In this document: piece by piece, positions 18,303-28,949 of the stretch
How positions within the stretch are numbered: the stretch's first letter is position 1
Layout of the letters: every line of letters begins with the position of its first letter
NCBI GenBank assembly: GCA_963556255.1
Contig: OY744613.1
Location: 51,994,949-52,058,948 of the forward strand
Length of the DNA stretch: 64,000 nt
Direction of reading: 5' to 3'
Source: Allolobophora icterica
Taxonomy: Eukaryota; Annelida; Clitellata; Crassiclitellata; Lumbricidae
Translations under genes and position numbers: made by a program
The notes under the pieces: generated by a model
Told to the model about the DNA's origin: nothing
Database searches by the model: none
What the model saw: only the letters and a program-made list of their open reading frames with translations

Positions 18303-19645
18303 GGGTAAAGTGGGGTAATTTCGGCATGGAGGTAATTTCGGCACCCCCGAGTAGCCGAGAAAATATCATGCAGCAATAAAGCTTTATGGTGCGACGTCAT
18401 AGGTCTGGACGCTATAATATAGAAAAAGTTATAAAACCTTGTTAGAATCGCATTTTTAGAACGACTGGTGAGTCATGTTTGTTTTGATGCATTTTGTTAA
18501 CTGTTTGTCAATTCAGAGACATCGTTGCTAAAAAAAAGTATCGCTCCTATAAATAAATGCAATGGCTTTTCTCCACATTTAAATATCGCACTACAGAACC
18601 ATGAGCGATAATAGAGTGTATAGCAGCCGATTATTTTTTCTATGTAGGGTCAAAATGATGCCTATCTATGAGGTAATTTCGGCATTCAACTCTTTTCTAA
18701 TTCCGGCAGTGCCGAAATTTGCTCTAGGGTAGTGCCGAAATTACCATTCTCTCTTGCTTCAGTTGGCCACGTTTAAATAGACTTTTTAATTATGTCAGCA
18801 TCCATTGCATAGTTAAAACGCATGAGTATTTGCACAGATGAAATAGTTTCGTCGACACAACTCCATGATTGTTTTAGATTCCATATTATAACGTTGGTGT
18901 AGACGAGGCGAGAAATGGGTGTGCGAAAACTTCACTTGCACCGACAATAAACGGGCCTGTCTTCTACTATACTGTGGTAGTTGCGAGTAGACTTTAGATG
19001 TCGCAACTCACAAACGTCATGTTTAGGCCTATTGCACTGTAGGGCCTAAATGCTTCATAAATGTTTCCATTATGCTTGGTCATTTTTGTCGTCGTTAAAT
19101 TGTTGACTTACTTTAGCTAGGATAAGGATTTGCCCAAAAGCACTCTTGCATCATGCAAGAGTGCCTCCACTCGCCCGTCCATTTGCACTAGGCTACTATG
19201 ACTCGGGTTTGTTTGAATAGTTTGTGAATTTTTAATAAAGATAAGCTAAACATAGCGTTGCGTGTTACAGTCTCTGACTGTAGAGTAAACAAATGCAGGT
19301 ATATATGCCCCCATAGGTATACATTCATAGTTTATTCCTATCAGCTCAATGTAGCTAGTCATAAATGTGTGGTAATTTTCATTTCGGCTAATTTCGTCAC
19401 CCTTCCGAAATTACCCTACCCTGTGGCCGAAATTACCCTACCCTATGGGTTATTTCGGCTTTTGAATGACTTCACTCAACGTGTTATAACAGGAATTTGT
19501 GAGAGACGATTCACAGTTTGAAGGCGCCATTTCATAGCTGAGGGTTGCAGCAAACTGTGGAAACTTCAATGTGTCCTACAGATGTGATAGCATTTTAAAT
19601 ATTGAAGAAATTGCTTAAGGTGCCGAAATTACCCTATTTTACCCT
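18303..19645. mobile_element. Foldback element with GGTAATTTCGGCA-type ends
   Basis: Outer ends GGGTAAAGTGGGGTAATTTC and its inverse ACCCTATTTTACCC at 19632-19645. Additional internal copies of GGTAATTTCGGCA or its inverse lie near 18671, 18742, 19400 and 19430, suggesting nested insertions of the same family. No coding sequence was recognised and no matching flanking duplication was found. Confidence 0.6.
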
Positions 19646-20695
19646 AAGTGCTGCCTACATATTGAAATTTACGTTTATACAGGCTGTCTTAGTTCTGGTC
19701 TCTGTGTTGCTGCTGTCAGTTACAGTACAATATATTACAGTCATTTGGTATTTTATAGATTTCCGAAAGCCGCAGACTATGTTCTGTGTCTTCAGAAAAA
19801 CTGTGTTTTTATTAACTAATAATTAAAATCGCCGTTTTCAAGAAGCCACTAAGCCCAATATAAAAACCATATATTCAAGTATAGTCACATTTGCCAAAAC
19901 TGTGGTGTAATTTCAAGTAATGACATCACAAAATCAATACTAAAATTCCAAGTATCGGTCATTTACTTTTAATATTAAATATATTGTTTAAACTTAAATG
20001 CAGTTGTTAATATTCTTTTAATTTAGTGTACGCCTTCACTAACAGAACCAGAAGCCAAAGATATTCAAAAAGAATCTCAGAAGTTAAGGAAAATTGACTC
20101 ATGTTGTGATTCACTAGAGAACTGACAGCAAGAAAGAAGGAACTATTTCATTACCAATAAATCATCTTGGAAGATTACGATGAGAATTTATATGCACTCA
20201 ATAACATAACAGTTTATGGTGGGCATTAAAACCTGTAAGACATTTGATAACAGAGCAAAAGTAAAAGTATATTCCATAGGGAACATACAAGGCATCCACT
20301 TCCTTCACCCAAACCTTGAACCGACAAGGAACGAATCACAATCTCGTTTGCATTCTTCTGTTAGTCCTGAGTGATATAAACCTTGGTCTTCATTCATGAA
20401 AACACTGCAGACAAAGCATGTTATTCGAAGAACATCTGCAACGCCACAGTGAAGATAAGCCATACAAGTGTCAACTGTGTCAAGAAACTTTTATATGTAG
20501 CAGGCATTTGAATATGTGCAAATGATTGTCACATGATGGAGAAATCTTTCAAGTGTGAGTAGTTGTATCAGATAGCTTTTAAGGATAGTATGGACCTAAA
20601 GGATCATTCAAGAACACATTTAGGAGAAAAAAACATTCAAATGTCAGCGATGCAATGAAATATTTACAGACGGTGGTCATTTCTTTAAACACACC
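19646..20695 (+). other. A1 intron end, acceptor exon and decayed N-terminal fingers
   Basis: Paralogous to 38475-39297 (A2) and 60235-61247 (A4). A splice acceptor TTCTTTTAATTTAG ends at 20026 and is followed by TGTACGCCTTCACTAACAGA. From about 20400 finger remnants (KPYKCQLCQETFICSRHLN) are broken by several stops before the open frame starts at 20696. Confidence 0.6.
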
Positions 20696-21748
20696 ATGAC
20701 TCACGCTCAAGAAGCAGCATACAAGTGTGAATTGTGTGGAAAGGAATTCTTTAACAATAACCAACTTCAATGCCACAAGAGGATCCACACTGGCAAAACA
20801 ACATACAATTGTGGAATATGTCAGAGAACTTTTTTAAGCAACAGTCAGATGAATACGCATATGACTGTACACACAGCAGAGAAACCACACAAGTGTGAAT
20901 TCTGTCAGGAAACGTTTAGGTATAAGACGGATCTGAAGAGGCATTTAAGAACACATTCAGAAGGAAAACCATACAAATGTCAACTATGCGACAAATCATT
21001 TGCAGACAGTAGTCATTTAAATAAACACATCATAACCCACACAGCAGAGAAACCACACAAGTGTGAAATCTGTCCGGAAACGTTTAGGTATAAAATGGAC
21101 CTGAATAGGCATTCGAGAACACATTCAGGAGGAAAACCATACAAATGTCAACTATGCGAAAAATCATTTCCAGACAGTATCAATTTGAATAAACACATGA
21201 GAACCCACACTGGAGAAAAACCACACAAGTGTGAATTCTGTGGAAAATGTTTCGTTTCAATGGGTCAACTTAACTACCACATGAAGATCCACACTGGTGA
21301 AAAAACATACAATTGTAAATTTTGTCAGGAAACTTTTTTATGGAGCAGTCATTTGAATGAACATATGATTGTCCACATGGGTGAGAAACCATACAAGTGT
21401 GAATTGTGTCAGGAAGCGTTTAGGAATAGTACGGACCTAAAGGATCACTCAAGAACACATTCCGGAGAAAAACCATACAAATGTCACTTATGCGATGAAT
21501 CATTTTCAGATGGTGGTCGTTTCTTTAAACATGTGATAACCCACGCTCCAGGAAAAACATACAAGTGTGAACTATGTGGAAAAGGATTCAGTGCAAATGA
21601 TCAACTTATATACCATATGAAGATCCACACTGGAGAAAAAACATACAATTGTCAATTTTGTCAGGAGACCTTTTTATCGAACAGTCACTTGAATTTACAT
21701 ATGATTTCACACACAGGAGAGAAATCACTCAAGCGCGACTTCTATTGA
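20696..21748 (+). CDS. C2H2 zinc-finger gene A1, first open part (12 fingers)
   Basis: 350 codons made of 12 consecutive C2H2 fingers of the C-x2-C-x12-H-x3-H type joined by TGEKP-like linkers. This is the layout of KRAB-less poly-zinc-finger DNA-binding proteins that act in the nucleus. Fingers 3-4 and 5-6 are near-identical two-finger repeats, a sign of internal duplication. There is no effector domain. The frame ends at a TGA after SLKRDFY, and the next finger array resumes in another frame one base later. Decayed fingers precede the first Met. The locus is therefore probably a pseudogene or a recent recombinant, although this part alone could encode a DNA-binding protein. Confidence 0.75.
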   Translation: MTHAQEAAYKCELCGKEFFNNNQLQCHKRIHTGKTTYNCGICQRTFLSNSQMNTHMTVHTAEKPHKCEFCQETFRYKTDLKRHLRTHSEGKPYKCQLCDKSFADSSHLNKHIITHTAEKPHKCEICPETFRYKMDLNRHSRTHSGGKPYKCQLCEKSFPDSINLNKHMRTHTGEKPHKCEFCGKCFVSMGQLNYHMKIHTGEKTYNCKFCQETFLWSSHLNEHMIVHMGEKPYKCELCQEAFRNSTDLKDHSRTHSGEKPYKCHLCDESFSDGGRFFKHVITHAPGKTYKCELCGKGFSANDQLIYHMKIHTGEKTYNCQFCQETFLSNSHLNLHMISHTGEKSLKRDFY

Positions 21749-21749
21749 T

Positions 21750-23756
21750 ATGGCAAGGCAATCAAAGACAAATTCAGGAGAAAACCCATACAAGTGTGAA
21801 TTGTGTGGAAAAGGATTTCTTGAAAGTTATCAACTTAAACACCACATAAGGATCCACGGTAGTGAAAAAACATACAAGTGTCAATTTTGTCAGAAAGCTT
21901 ACTTATTGAGCAGTCAGTTGACTAAGCATATGACTGTCCACACAGGAGAGAAACCATACAAGAAAACTTTTACATGTGGTAGGGATTTGACAAATCATTC
22001 AAAAACACATTCTGAAAAAATACAATACAAATGCCACCTATGTCGGAAATCATTTCCGGACTTTATTCAATTCCAAAAACATGCTATAACCCACTCCCCT
22101 GAAAAATCATTCTTGTGTGAAAAGTGTGGAAAAGCATTTTCTGACAATTATCAACTTCAATTCCACATGAGGATCCACACTAGTGAAAAAACATACAGTT
22201 GTCAAATATGTCAGAGAACCTTTTTATGGAGCAGTCAGCTGACTTTGCATATGATTGTACACAAAAGAGAGAAGAAATTGAAGAGTGATTTGTGTCAGAA
22301 TACATTGGCATATAGTTTGGACCAGGCAAGGCATTCAGAAGAAAAACCATACAAGTGTAATATATGTCAGAAAAGCTTTGCATTTAGTAGGGATCTGAAA
22401 AATCATTCAAAAACACATTCAGAAGAAATACCATACAAATGTCACCTACGTGAGAAATCATTTGAAGATAGTTGTAATTTTAATAGACATGTGAGAACTC
22501 ACAATGTGGAAAAACCAAACAAGTGTGAATTGTGCGGAAAAGGATTCTTTAAAAATTATGTACTTAAATACCACATGAGGACCCACACTGGTGGAAAAAC
22601 ACACAAATGTCAAATATGTGAGAACACTTTTTTACGGAGCAGACAGTTGAATGAACATATGATCGTCCATACAGGAGAGAAACCCTTTAAGTATGAATTG
22701 CTTAAGAAAGCTCATAGGGAAGGGACTGTCCTGAGAAACCACTCAAGGACTCATTCAAGAGAAAAGCCATGCGACAAGTCATTTACAGACAGCAGTGGTT
22801 TAAATGAGCACACGAGAACCCACACTGAAAAAACACCATACAGGTGTGAACTGTGTGGAAAAAGATTCCATGTAAAGTCTCAACGTAAATACCATATGAG
22901 GATCCACACCGGTGATAAAACATACAATTGTCAATTTTTTCAGAAAACATTTTTATCGAGCTATCATTTGACTAAGCATATGCTTATCCAAGCAGGAGAT
23001 AAACCATTCAAGTGCGAATTGTGCGAAAAAGCTTTTGCAGATAAGGGATACACGAAGAGACATTCAAGAACACATTCATTAGAAAAACCATACAAATGTC
23101 ACCTATGTCGCAAATCATATGCAGACCGTAGACATTTGAAAGCACACGTGAGAACCCACGCAGGAAAGAAACTACACAAATGTGAACTATGCAAGAAATT
23201 ATTCATATGTGAGAGTAGTTTGATTAAGCACAGTTTGCGAGCTCACACTGAAGAGAAATTGTATAAATGCAATTTATCTTCCAAGGATTATACATTTCAC
23301 CATAACATACTAAGACATTTGTTAACCCATAATGGAGATACTCTGTTCATTGACAAGGTATGTGACAAAGTGTTTGAAGATTTGTATACTGATGTTCTGG
23401 ATGAATATGTGAGAATTGATGTCAATGACAGGACATGCACAAGTGAATCATGCCACACAGAAATTGGAATTGTAGATAACCTGTGTAGTCATGACACAGC
23501 CCGTACACGAGAAATGGAAGACATTCACGATGTAGGCAAAGAAGGACTACTTATTTTCAATGATCAGCCATTTGTAGTGAAACCATACGGATGTGGAATC
23601 TGTGGTGAAATCTTTGAAACAGAAGTAGAAGTTATAGACCACTGTTTTCAGGTTTGTTGTTTTCCAGTGGAGAGTCACTTTTCAGCTTTATTTGAGAATG
23701 AGAAGCCTTTTCTGGTGAAACCATACGGATGTGGATTCTGTGGTGAAATGTTTTAA
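21750..23756 (+). CDS. C2H2 zinc-finger gene A1, second open part with C2HC module
   Basis: 668 codons, in a different frame from the preceding part. About 17 fingers, several degenerate or shortened, are followed by an acidic linker with FEDLYTDVLDEYVR. Then comes a C-terminal module KPYGCGICGEIFETE, HCFQVC and FPVE. In the module the ligands are C-x2-C-x12-H-x4-C. A second module starts but is cut by TAA (23754-23756); the following codons still encode the rest of the module in frame up to a stop at about 23863. Compared with the A4 end, this is one nonsense change (GAA to TAA). AATAAA lies at 23864-23869. Confidence 0.75.
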   Translation: MARQSKTNSGENPYKCELCGKGFLESYQLKHHIRIHGSEKTYKCQFCQKAYLLSSQLTKHMTVHTGEKPYKKTFTCGRDLTNHSKTHSEKIQYKCHLCRKSFPDFIQFQKHAITHSPEKSFLCEKCGKAFSDNYQLQFHMRIHTSEKTYSCQICQRTFLWSSQLTLHMIVHKREKKLKSDLCQNTLAYSLDQARHSEEKPYKCNICQKSFAFSRDLKNHSKTHSEEIPYKCHLREKSFEDSCNFNRHVRTHNVEKPNKCELCGKGFFKNYVLKYHMRTHTGGKTHKCQICENTFLRSRQLNEHMIVHTGEKPFKYELLKKAHREGTVLRNHSRTHSREKPCDKSFTDSSGLNEHTRTHTEKTPYRCELCGKRFHVKSQRKYHMRIHTGDKTYNCQFFQKTFLSSYHLTKHMLIQAGDKPFKCELCEKAFADKGYTKRHSRTHSLEKPYKCHLCRKSYADRRHLKAHVRTHAGKKLHKCELCKKLFICESSLIKHSLRAHTEEKLYKCNLSSKDYTFHHNILRHLLTHNGDTLFIDKVCDKVFEDLYTDVLDEYVRIDVNDRTCTSESCHTEIGIVDNLCSHDTARTREMEDIHDVGKEGLLIFNDQPFVVKPYGCGICGEIFETEVEVIDHCFQVCCFPVESHFSALFENEKPFLVKPYGCGFCGEMF

Positions 23757-23863
23757 ATAGAAACAGAATTTATAGATCACTGTTGTCAGGTTTGTTGTTT
23801 TCCAGTGGAAATTGACTTTGCAACGTTATTTGAGAAGGAGCAACAGAATTGCATTGCTTCTTA

Positions 23864-23869
23864 AATAAA
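23864..23869 (+). terminator. AATAAA polyadenylation signal, A1
   Basis: AATAAA directly after the ancestral stop. The same placement is seen in A2, A3 and A4. Confidence 0.6.
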
Positions 23870-24028
23870 AATAGTTTCCAACTGAAACAACTATCATGAA
23901 TCCTAACATCTGTAGCTAGATTGCAGAAATGCAGAAACTGATCCAGTTTTTCTCTTCGAGAGTTTACTGTAAAACTGTTTGTAGCGTTTGATGTTTTAGG
24001 AGACTAACAATGTTTGAAATTATGAATT

Positions 24029-24430
24029 ACTAGCTGGTTTACCCGGCGTTGCCCGGGGTTATAAGTTTCAATCCCTGTAGCGAATAAGCAAGAAAAGTTA
24101 ATGTGAAGTGAAATCCCTGCGGCTGCGCCATCTGGCGAATCTTTAGAAATGCGTGCCGGTGACAGAGAATAATCTTCTCGGGCGGCGCCATCTGGCGAAT
24201 AAAAATAGGTCGACTCGAATTTGTTTGGACCAGGTAAAAAGTGGGGGTTTTGGCCCGGGACACCATGGAAGCGGTGAAAACGGGGAACGCGAAGCCTCAC
24301 ACTGGGTGTGTCATGCTCACCCCGAGACAGTAGTGAGGTTTCGAATGAAAATCTCGAAAACAGTAGAAATGCATACCGGTCAAAGATCGATGTGACAGAC
24401 AGACAGAGACTTCTCTTTATTTATATAGAT
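24029..24430. mobile_element. Dispersed element with TTTACCCGGCGTTGCCCGGG head and ACAGACAGACAG tail
   Basis: Head CTAGCTGGTTTACCCGGCGT; duplicated GCGCCATCTGGCGAAT units at 24125 and 24185; tail ACAGACAGACAGAGAC then TTTATTTATATAGAT. The paralogous 3' flanks of A2 and A4 lack it, so it inserted into the A1 flank between ATTATGAATTA and TGTTACAGGTG. The head/tail layout suggests a SINE-like or LINE 3' element. Confidence 0.7.
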
Positions 24431-24451
24431 GTTACAGGTGTTGAAGATTAA

Positions 24452-25459
24452 CCCTCGGGCTACCAAGGGGGGGTGGTTACCACCCCCTTACGTTTTTCTG
24501 CAAAATTTTTTTTAGCACATGGAATATAATTTTGACATTTTAGGTAGCTGTAGGGGGTCCATTTACACACATTTTGAGGTAAAAGTCGTGATGATATCCC
24601 ACGCCATAAAAAAGTTATACCCGATATAGCCTAGGTACCACCTATGGAATCAGGAATTTCTCTCGTCAGCTGTTAGCTGTTGTCGACTATAAAGGTATTC
24701 ATTATTCTTCCTGGAAGAGAAACAAATATGCCATTCTTTAGAGGGAATGTAGGGCTATATTTGCTTGCTTAGTTATTTGTCTTTTGAAAACCGGAAGTGA
24801 TCATAATAAATAATAATACGCTTTATCAGTGTGAAAATCACTGATGCAACATTACAACGTAAACCGATATGGTTGGGTATGGGGAAGGGCTATAAACAGT
24901 CAAAGCAGAATGCTAACAGAGTAAAGCAGTGCTGTGAAGTGTTCAAGAAGCCGGTTTGCAGGAAGCGTTCGCACGAAACAATGGAAGTAACTTGCAATAA
25001 CTGCAAGGACCACTGACGTATTTGACTGCTGGGAAAAAATACATAATTTCTTGTTTCATGTTGATATAGCTGCACGCCTTTAGGTTCTGCCTGTAACTAA
25101 AACAGACTTTGGAATAGTTTGTATTGTTGAAAATTAAGTCTCATTATATTTAGAATATTCTTGGATACATAGTTCATTTTCAAAACCCACATCATTTATA
25201 TTTTTTTATCCAAATAGTACAAATTGTGTGGGATAATATCAGATATCGTTAAATGGACCGGTGCCTTTGTTAAAAACTATATAATTTCGAGATGCATTCA
25301 TATATTTTACAACTAAATACACCATTCTTTTCAGAAATGAATGATGAATCAAATGCTGTATTACATTATATGATATTTGAAACCAAACACGAAATTCAGG
25401 GGGGTGGTAACCACCCCCCTTGGTAGCCGATGTCACAAAAAACCTTGGTAGCCTGAGGG
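24452..25459 (+). mobile_element. Non-autonomous piggyBac-type element, copy 1 of a tandem pair
   Basis: Bounded by TTAA at 24448-24451 and 25460-25463, with ends CCCTCGGGCTACCAAGGGGG and TTGGTAGCCTGAGGG. Both ends carry GGTGGTTACCACC palindromes. A 61-codon frame (24831-25016) is the only coding remnant. The A2, A3 and A4 3' flanks show the empty site (GTGTTGAAGAGTAAC-like). Confidence 0.88.
24831..25016 (+). pseudogene. piggyBac transposase C-terminal cysteine-rich remnant, copy 1
   Basis: 61 codons ending CCEVFKKPVCRKRSHETMEV and CNNCKDH. The Cys/His pattern fits the end of the C-terminal zinc domain of piggyBac transposases. The catalytic domain is missing. Confidence 0.6.
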
Positions 25460-25842
25460 TTAACCCTCGGGCTACCAAGGGGGTGGTTACCACCCCCCCC
25501 TACGTTTTTCTGGAAAAAATTTTTTAGCACATGGAATATAATTTTGACATTTTAGGTGGCTGTAGGGGGTCCATTTGCACACATTTTGAGGTAAAAGTCG
25601 TGATGATATCCCACGCCATAAAAAAGTTATACCCGATATAGCCTAGGTACCACCTATGGAATCAGGAATTTCTCTCGTCAGCTGTTAGCTATTGTCGACT
25701 ATAAAGGTATTCATTATTCTTCCTGGAAGAGAAACAACTATGCCATTCTTTAGAGGGGATGTAGGGCTATATTTGCTTGCTTAGTTATTTGTCTTTTGAT
25801 AACCGGAAGTGATCATAATAAATAATAATACGCTTTATCAGT

Positions 25843-26028
25843 GTGAAAATCACTGATGCAACATCACCACGTAAACTGATATGGTTGGGTATGGGGAAGG
25901 GCTATAAACAGTCAAAGCAGAATGCTAACAGAGTAAAGCAGTGCTGTGAAGTGTTCAAGAAGCCGGTTTGCAGGAAGCATTCGCACAAAACAATGGAAGT
26001 AACTTGCAATAACTGCAAGGACCACTGA
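25843..26028 (+). pseudogene. piggyBac transposase C-terminal remnant, copy 2
   Basis: Same 61-codon frame as copy 1 with a few substitutions (CRKHSHKTMEV, CNNCKDH). It is part of the non-autonomous element, not a host gene. Confidence 0.6.
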
Positions 26029-26034
26029 CGTATT

Positions 26035-26463
26035 GGTACCGGCCCACTATTCCGGGGTCCGCTATTCCGGGGGTCCGCTATTCCGGGGATCGGCCGGAGT
26101 ATACATACATACAACATACATGCATGCATACATACATACATACATGCATACAAACATTCATACATACATACATACATGCTTACATACATGTATACATATA
26201 TACATACATGCATACATACATGTATGTATATATACATACATGCATACATACATGTTTGTATGTATGCATACATACACGCATAGATTCATACATGCATGCA
26301 TGCATGGATGTATGTATGCATGTTTGTATGTATGTGTGCATGTTTGTATGCATGTATGTATGTGTGTATGCATGTATGTATCTTGTATGTATGTATATTC
26401 CGGCGGATCCCCGGAATAGCGGACCCCCGGAATAGCGGACCCCCGGAATAGTGGACCGGAACC
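26035..26463. mobile_element. CATA-core foldback MITE, family G, copy 1
   Basis: Ends GGTACCGGCCCACTATTCCG and TGGACCGGAACC. The arms are repeats of CCGCTATTCCGGGGGT. The core is (CATA)n switching to (TATG)n at the centre, so the whole element is a long hairpin. Perfect 8-bp target duplication GACGTATT (26027-26034 and 26464-26471); the tandem paralog at ~25013-25020 shows the uninterrupted site with a single GACGTATT. Confidence 0.95.
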
Positions 26464-27149
26464 GACGTATTTGACTGCTGGGAAAAATTACATCATTTCT
26501 TGTTTCATGTTGATATAGCTGCACGCCTTTAGGTTCTGCTTGTAACTAAAACAGACTTTGGAATAGTTTGTATTGTTGAAAATTAAGTCTCATTATATTT
26601 AGAATATTCTTGGATACATAGTTCATTTTCAAAACCCACATCATTTATATTTTTTATCCAAATAGTACAAATTGTGTGGGATAATATCAGATATCGTTAA
26701 ATGGACCGGTGCCTTTGTTAAAAACTATATAATTTCGAGATGCAGTCATATATTTTACAACTAAATATACCATTCTTTTCAGAAATGAATGATGAATCAA
26801 ATGATGTATTACATGATATGATATTTGAAACCAAACACGAAATTCCGGGGAGGGGTGGTAACCACCCCCCTTGATAGCCGATGTCACAAAAAAAACTTGG
26901 TAGCCTGAGGGTTAACGCTGATTTTTAAATGAGAGTAAATCGATGCGAACTCGGAGAGAATCGTGAAAGCAGAGTGCAGCATCTTGTCACTGTAAAGATA
27001 TTGAGAGCATTGAAAAGTCTAAATTTCTCGCTATAGAGTTTATGTTCATGTTCTCCAGAAAAAGGCAAGCGGCGTGTGCCACTCCATCACATCACCAGGC
27101 CACACCCACCTGCCTATGGGTTAAATATGTCGCAACCATGAGTGTTGGT

Positions 27150-27217
27150 CTTGGTCTTGAAGGTGAAAGTCTTGGTCTTGGTCTTGAGATTCAAAGTCTT
27201 GGTCTTGGTCTCGCAAT
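27150..27217. repeat. GGTCTT minisatellite
   Basis: Blocks of CTTGGTCTTGGTCTTG repeated three times with short spacers. The small frame across it (SLGLGLE repeats) is repeat translation. Confidence 0.75.
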
Positions 27218-27384
27218 TATTAGAGTATGACTGTTAGACGACTGTCAGGATTCTTCAAGGCATGCCGTAGGGATGTATGCCCTGTCCACTGTCAGATCTT
27301 CTGTCAGACATGTCCCTCTGCTGATTGATGAAATATTCTCCTAGGCTCCTAGCAGTCTCCTGTGATCATTCTAGCGTCATTTAA

Positions 27385-28949
27385 CCCTCATGCGACCAAC
27401 ATATTTTACTCCTTAATATGACCAACTGGGGTCCCACGGGACCCCAATAGTCGAATGCACGTTCAGTGCTTTCTGCTCTTGTTTAACTTCACTTTATTTT
27501 ACTACAAGTACAAGTTCTAACTGTTCATTGTTTACCTGCGTTTTGCTTACCATCTAATTGTCTGACAAGATAAAATTAGGCCTGCTACATGAAGTACATT
27601 CACGCTGCCTTCTTGTTGTTACCGCTTTGGCACAGTGAGCATCGTCGACGCTTGGCCTTCGACCTTCTGGAGATTGAAACTGAGTGTTGTTGACAGTGTT
27701 GAACTTCTAAACCACAGTTCATCATCGCAGATCTGATTGGTGATAAGATTATAGGAGTCATTGCTCGTTGTTTCATGTGAGGTGTTACTATATGGCATAT
27801 CCGAGCTCTATCAGTAAGATACGTCGCCGCCGTATGGTCTTCGAAATCTGCCAGTTTGGATTATTGCCCAACCACTGAATGTAAGAAACATTTCCAGCTA
27901 CAGTATGTCGAGGGTCTTGAAAAACAGCACCGTGAGCCAACGGCTGATTTTCTTCTGTTGATGTCCATTGTAGCCAGGTGATCCATATTGTCAACACCGC
28001 TCTTAATTCCACTCTAAAGGGGGATTATTTCTGGTTGGCTGAACATCTGAGTATCGGTGGTGGTTCTAGGACTTTTCGCCCCCGGAAGATTCGCCCCCGG
28101 AAGATTCGCCCCAGACATTTCGCCCCCCGGAAGTTTCGCCCCCGTCGATCCAGCTTCTAGTCTTAGTTACATTTTCATCATAGATGCAGTTTCTAGTCTT
28201 CTAGTTACATTTTCATCGCTAATCCAGCTTCTAGTCTTAGTTACATTTTCATCATGGATCCCGGAGGTGAGACTTCCTCGGGGGCGAATCTTCCCGGGGG
28301 CGAAATGTCGGGGGCGATTCTTCCGGGGGCGATTCTTCCGGGGGCGAAATTTCCGTATCCCGGTTTGAACAGATAGGCATTGCGTTTCTATGTCGACTTC
28401 GTCGTCTGCACTTTCCACATCGCTGGTTTCAGAGTTCTCAGATGTATCATTCTCCGAACCTGAGTCGTTGTCCCCTTAGGCTTAGGGACATCTGAGGTAC
28501 TTTCTATGACCTTCTCCACACCTTTCTTTTTGACCGGGCCTGGATCGGAAGCGACAATGAGTAGACTTCTTGAAAGGGCGCTATATAAATATATTGTAGA
28601 TAGATTATCCGTGCTATCGTATTCTCTATCAGCACTCTCTTCAAGAGTAGAGCTTCCTTTGCGTTGTATCGCTCCACACCAATTCTCGCTGTCATAATAT
28701 CTGTTCATAAAGTAACGTTCGGTTCTCTAGAAAAGCATTGCTGAAATTGGGGTCCTGCGGACCCCAATGGATAATTTTTTATTTAAAAAATAACCGTAAA
28801 AGCAAAACCGGATTCCACTAGACGTAAACAGTGAGCGATATCCAGGTGACAAATTCATAAAATGCCGTGAAAAAATATTGGTTAGCACAGAAGTACCACA
28901 AGCCGATACCATGCTGGGGTCCCCATGACCCCAGTTGGTCACTTGAGGG
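27385..28949 (-). mobile_element. Internally deleted piggyBac-type element with nested MITE
   Basis: TTAA at 27381-27384; ends CCCTCATGCGACCAAC and GTTGGTCACTTGAGGG (the right TTAA now reads TAAT). Subterminal palindromes are GGGGTCCCACGGGACCCC and GGGGTCCTGCGGACCCC. On the minus strand there are transposase remnants: an acidic N-terminal stretch (about 28708-28388) and C-terminal parts with SGVDNMDH (about 27985-28010) and KRRRCSLCQ (about 27640). The middle is deleted, and a GC-arm MITE (28062-28361) sits inside. Confidence 0.8.
28062..28361. mobile_element. GC-arm foldback MITE, family A, copy 2
   Basis: A 300-bp relative of the penton-gene insert (1637-1936), with ends GGTTCTAGG...GTATCCC, CGCCCCCGGAAGATT arms and a three-unit ~36-bp core. 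Equal length and high similarity suggest recent activity. Its flanks no longer show a clear 8-bp duplication. Confidence 0.88.

Larger units (their letters stand above)
20400..23863 (+). pseudogene. Zinc-finger gene A1 as a whole (frameshift and nonsense)
   Basis: Taken as one locus it shows N-terminal fingers with stops (20400-20695), a frame change at 21746-21750 where about one finger is shortened, and a nonsense change within the terminal module. The 3' flank (CTAACATCTGTAGCTAGA) is shared with A2-A4. Paralogous exons upstream support a single ancestral gene. It might still be transcribed and yield truncated finger proteins. Confidence 0.6.
25464..26911 (+). mobile_element. Non-autonomous piggyBac-type element, copy 2 of a tandem pair
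   Basis: Starts directly after the TTAA shared with copy 1 (25460-25463) and ends before TTAA 26912-26915. Over its length it matches copy 1 closely, apart from a 429-bp MITE with its 8-bp duplication inserted at 26035. It carries the same 61-codon remnant at 25843-26028. Confidence 0.88.

Noticed and set aside
28058..28365. 8-bp target duplication for the second family A MITE
   Set aside because: Flanks TCGGTGGT and GGTTTGAA do not match; either decayed or the copy was moved by rearrangement.
28057..28418. Frames reading FAPGRFAPGR / RPRKIRPRKIRPR
   Set aside because: They translate the GC-rich arms of the family A MITE and are not a protein repeat domain; the same peptides appear inside the broken penton gene.
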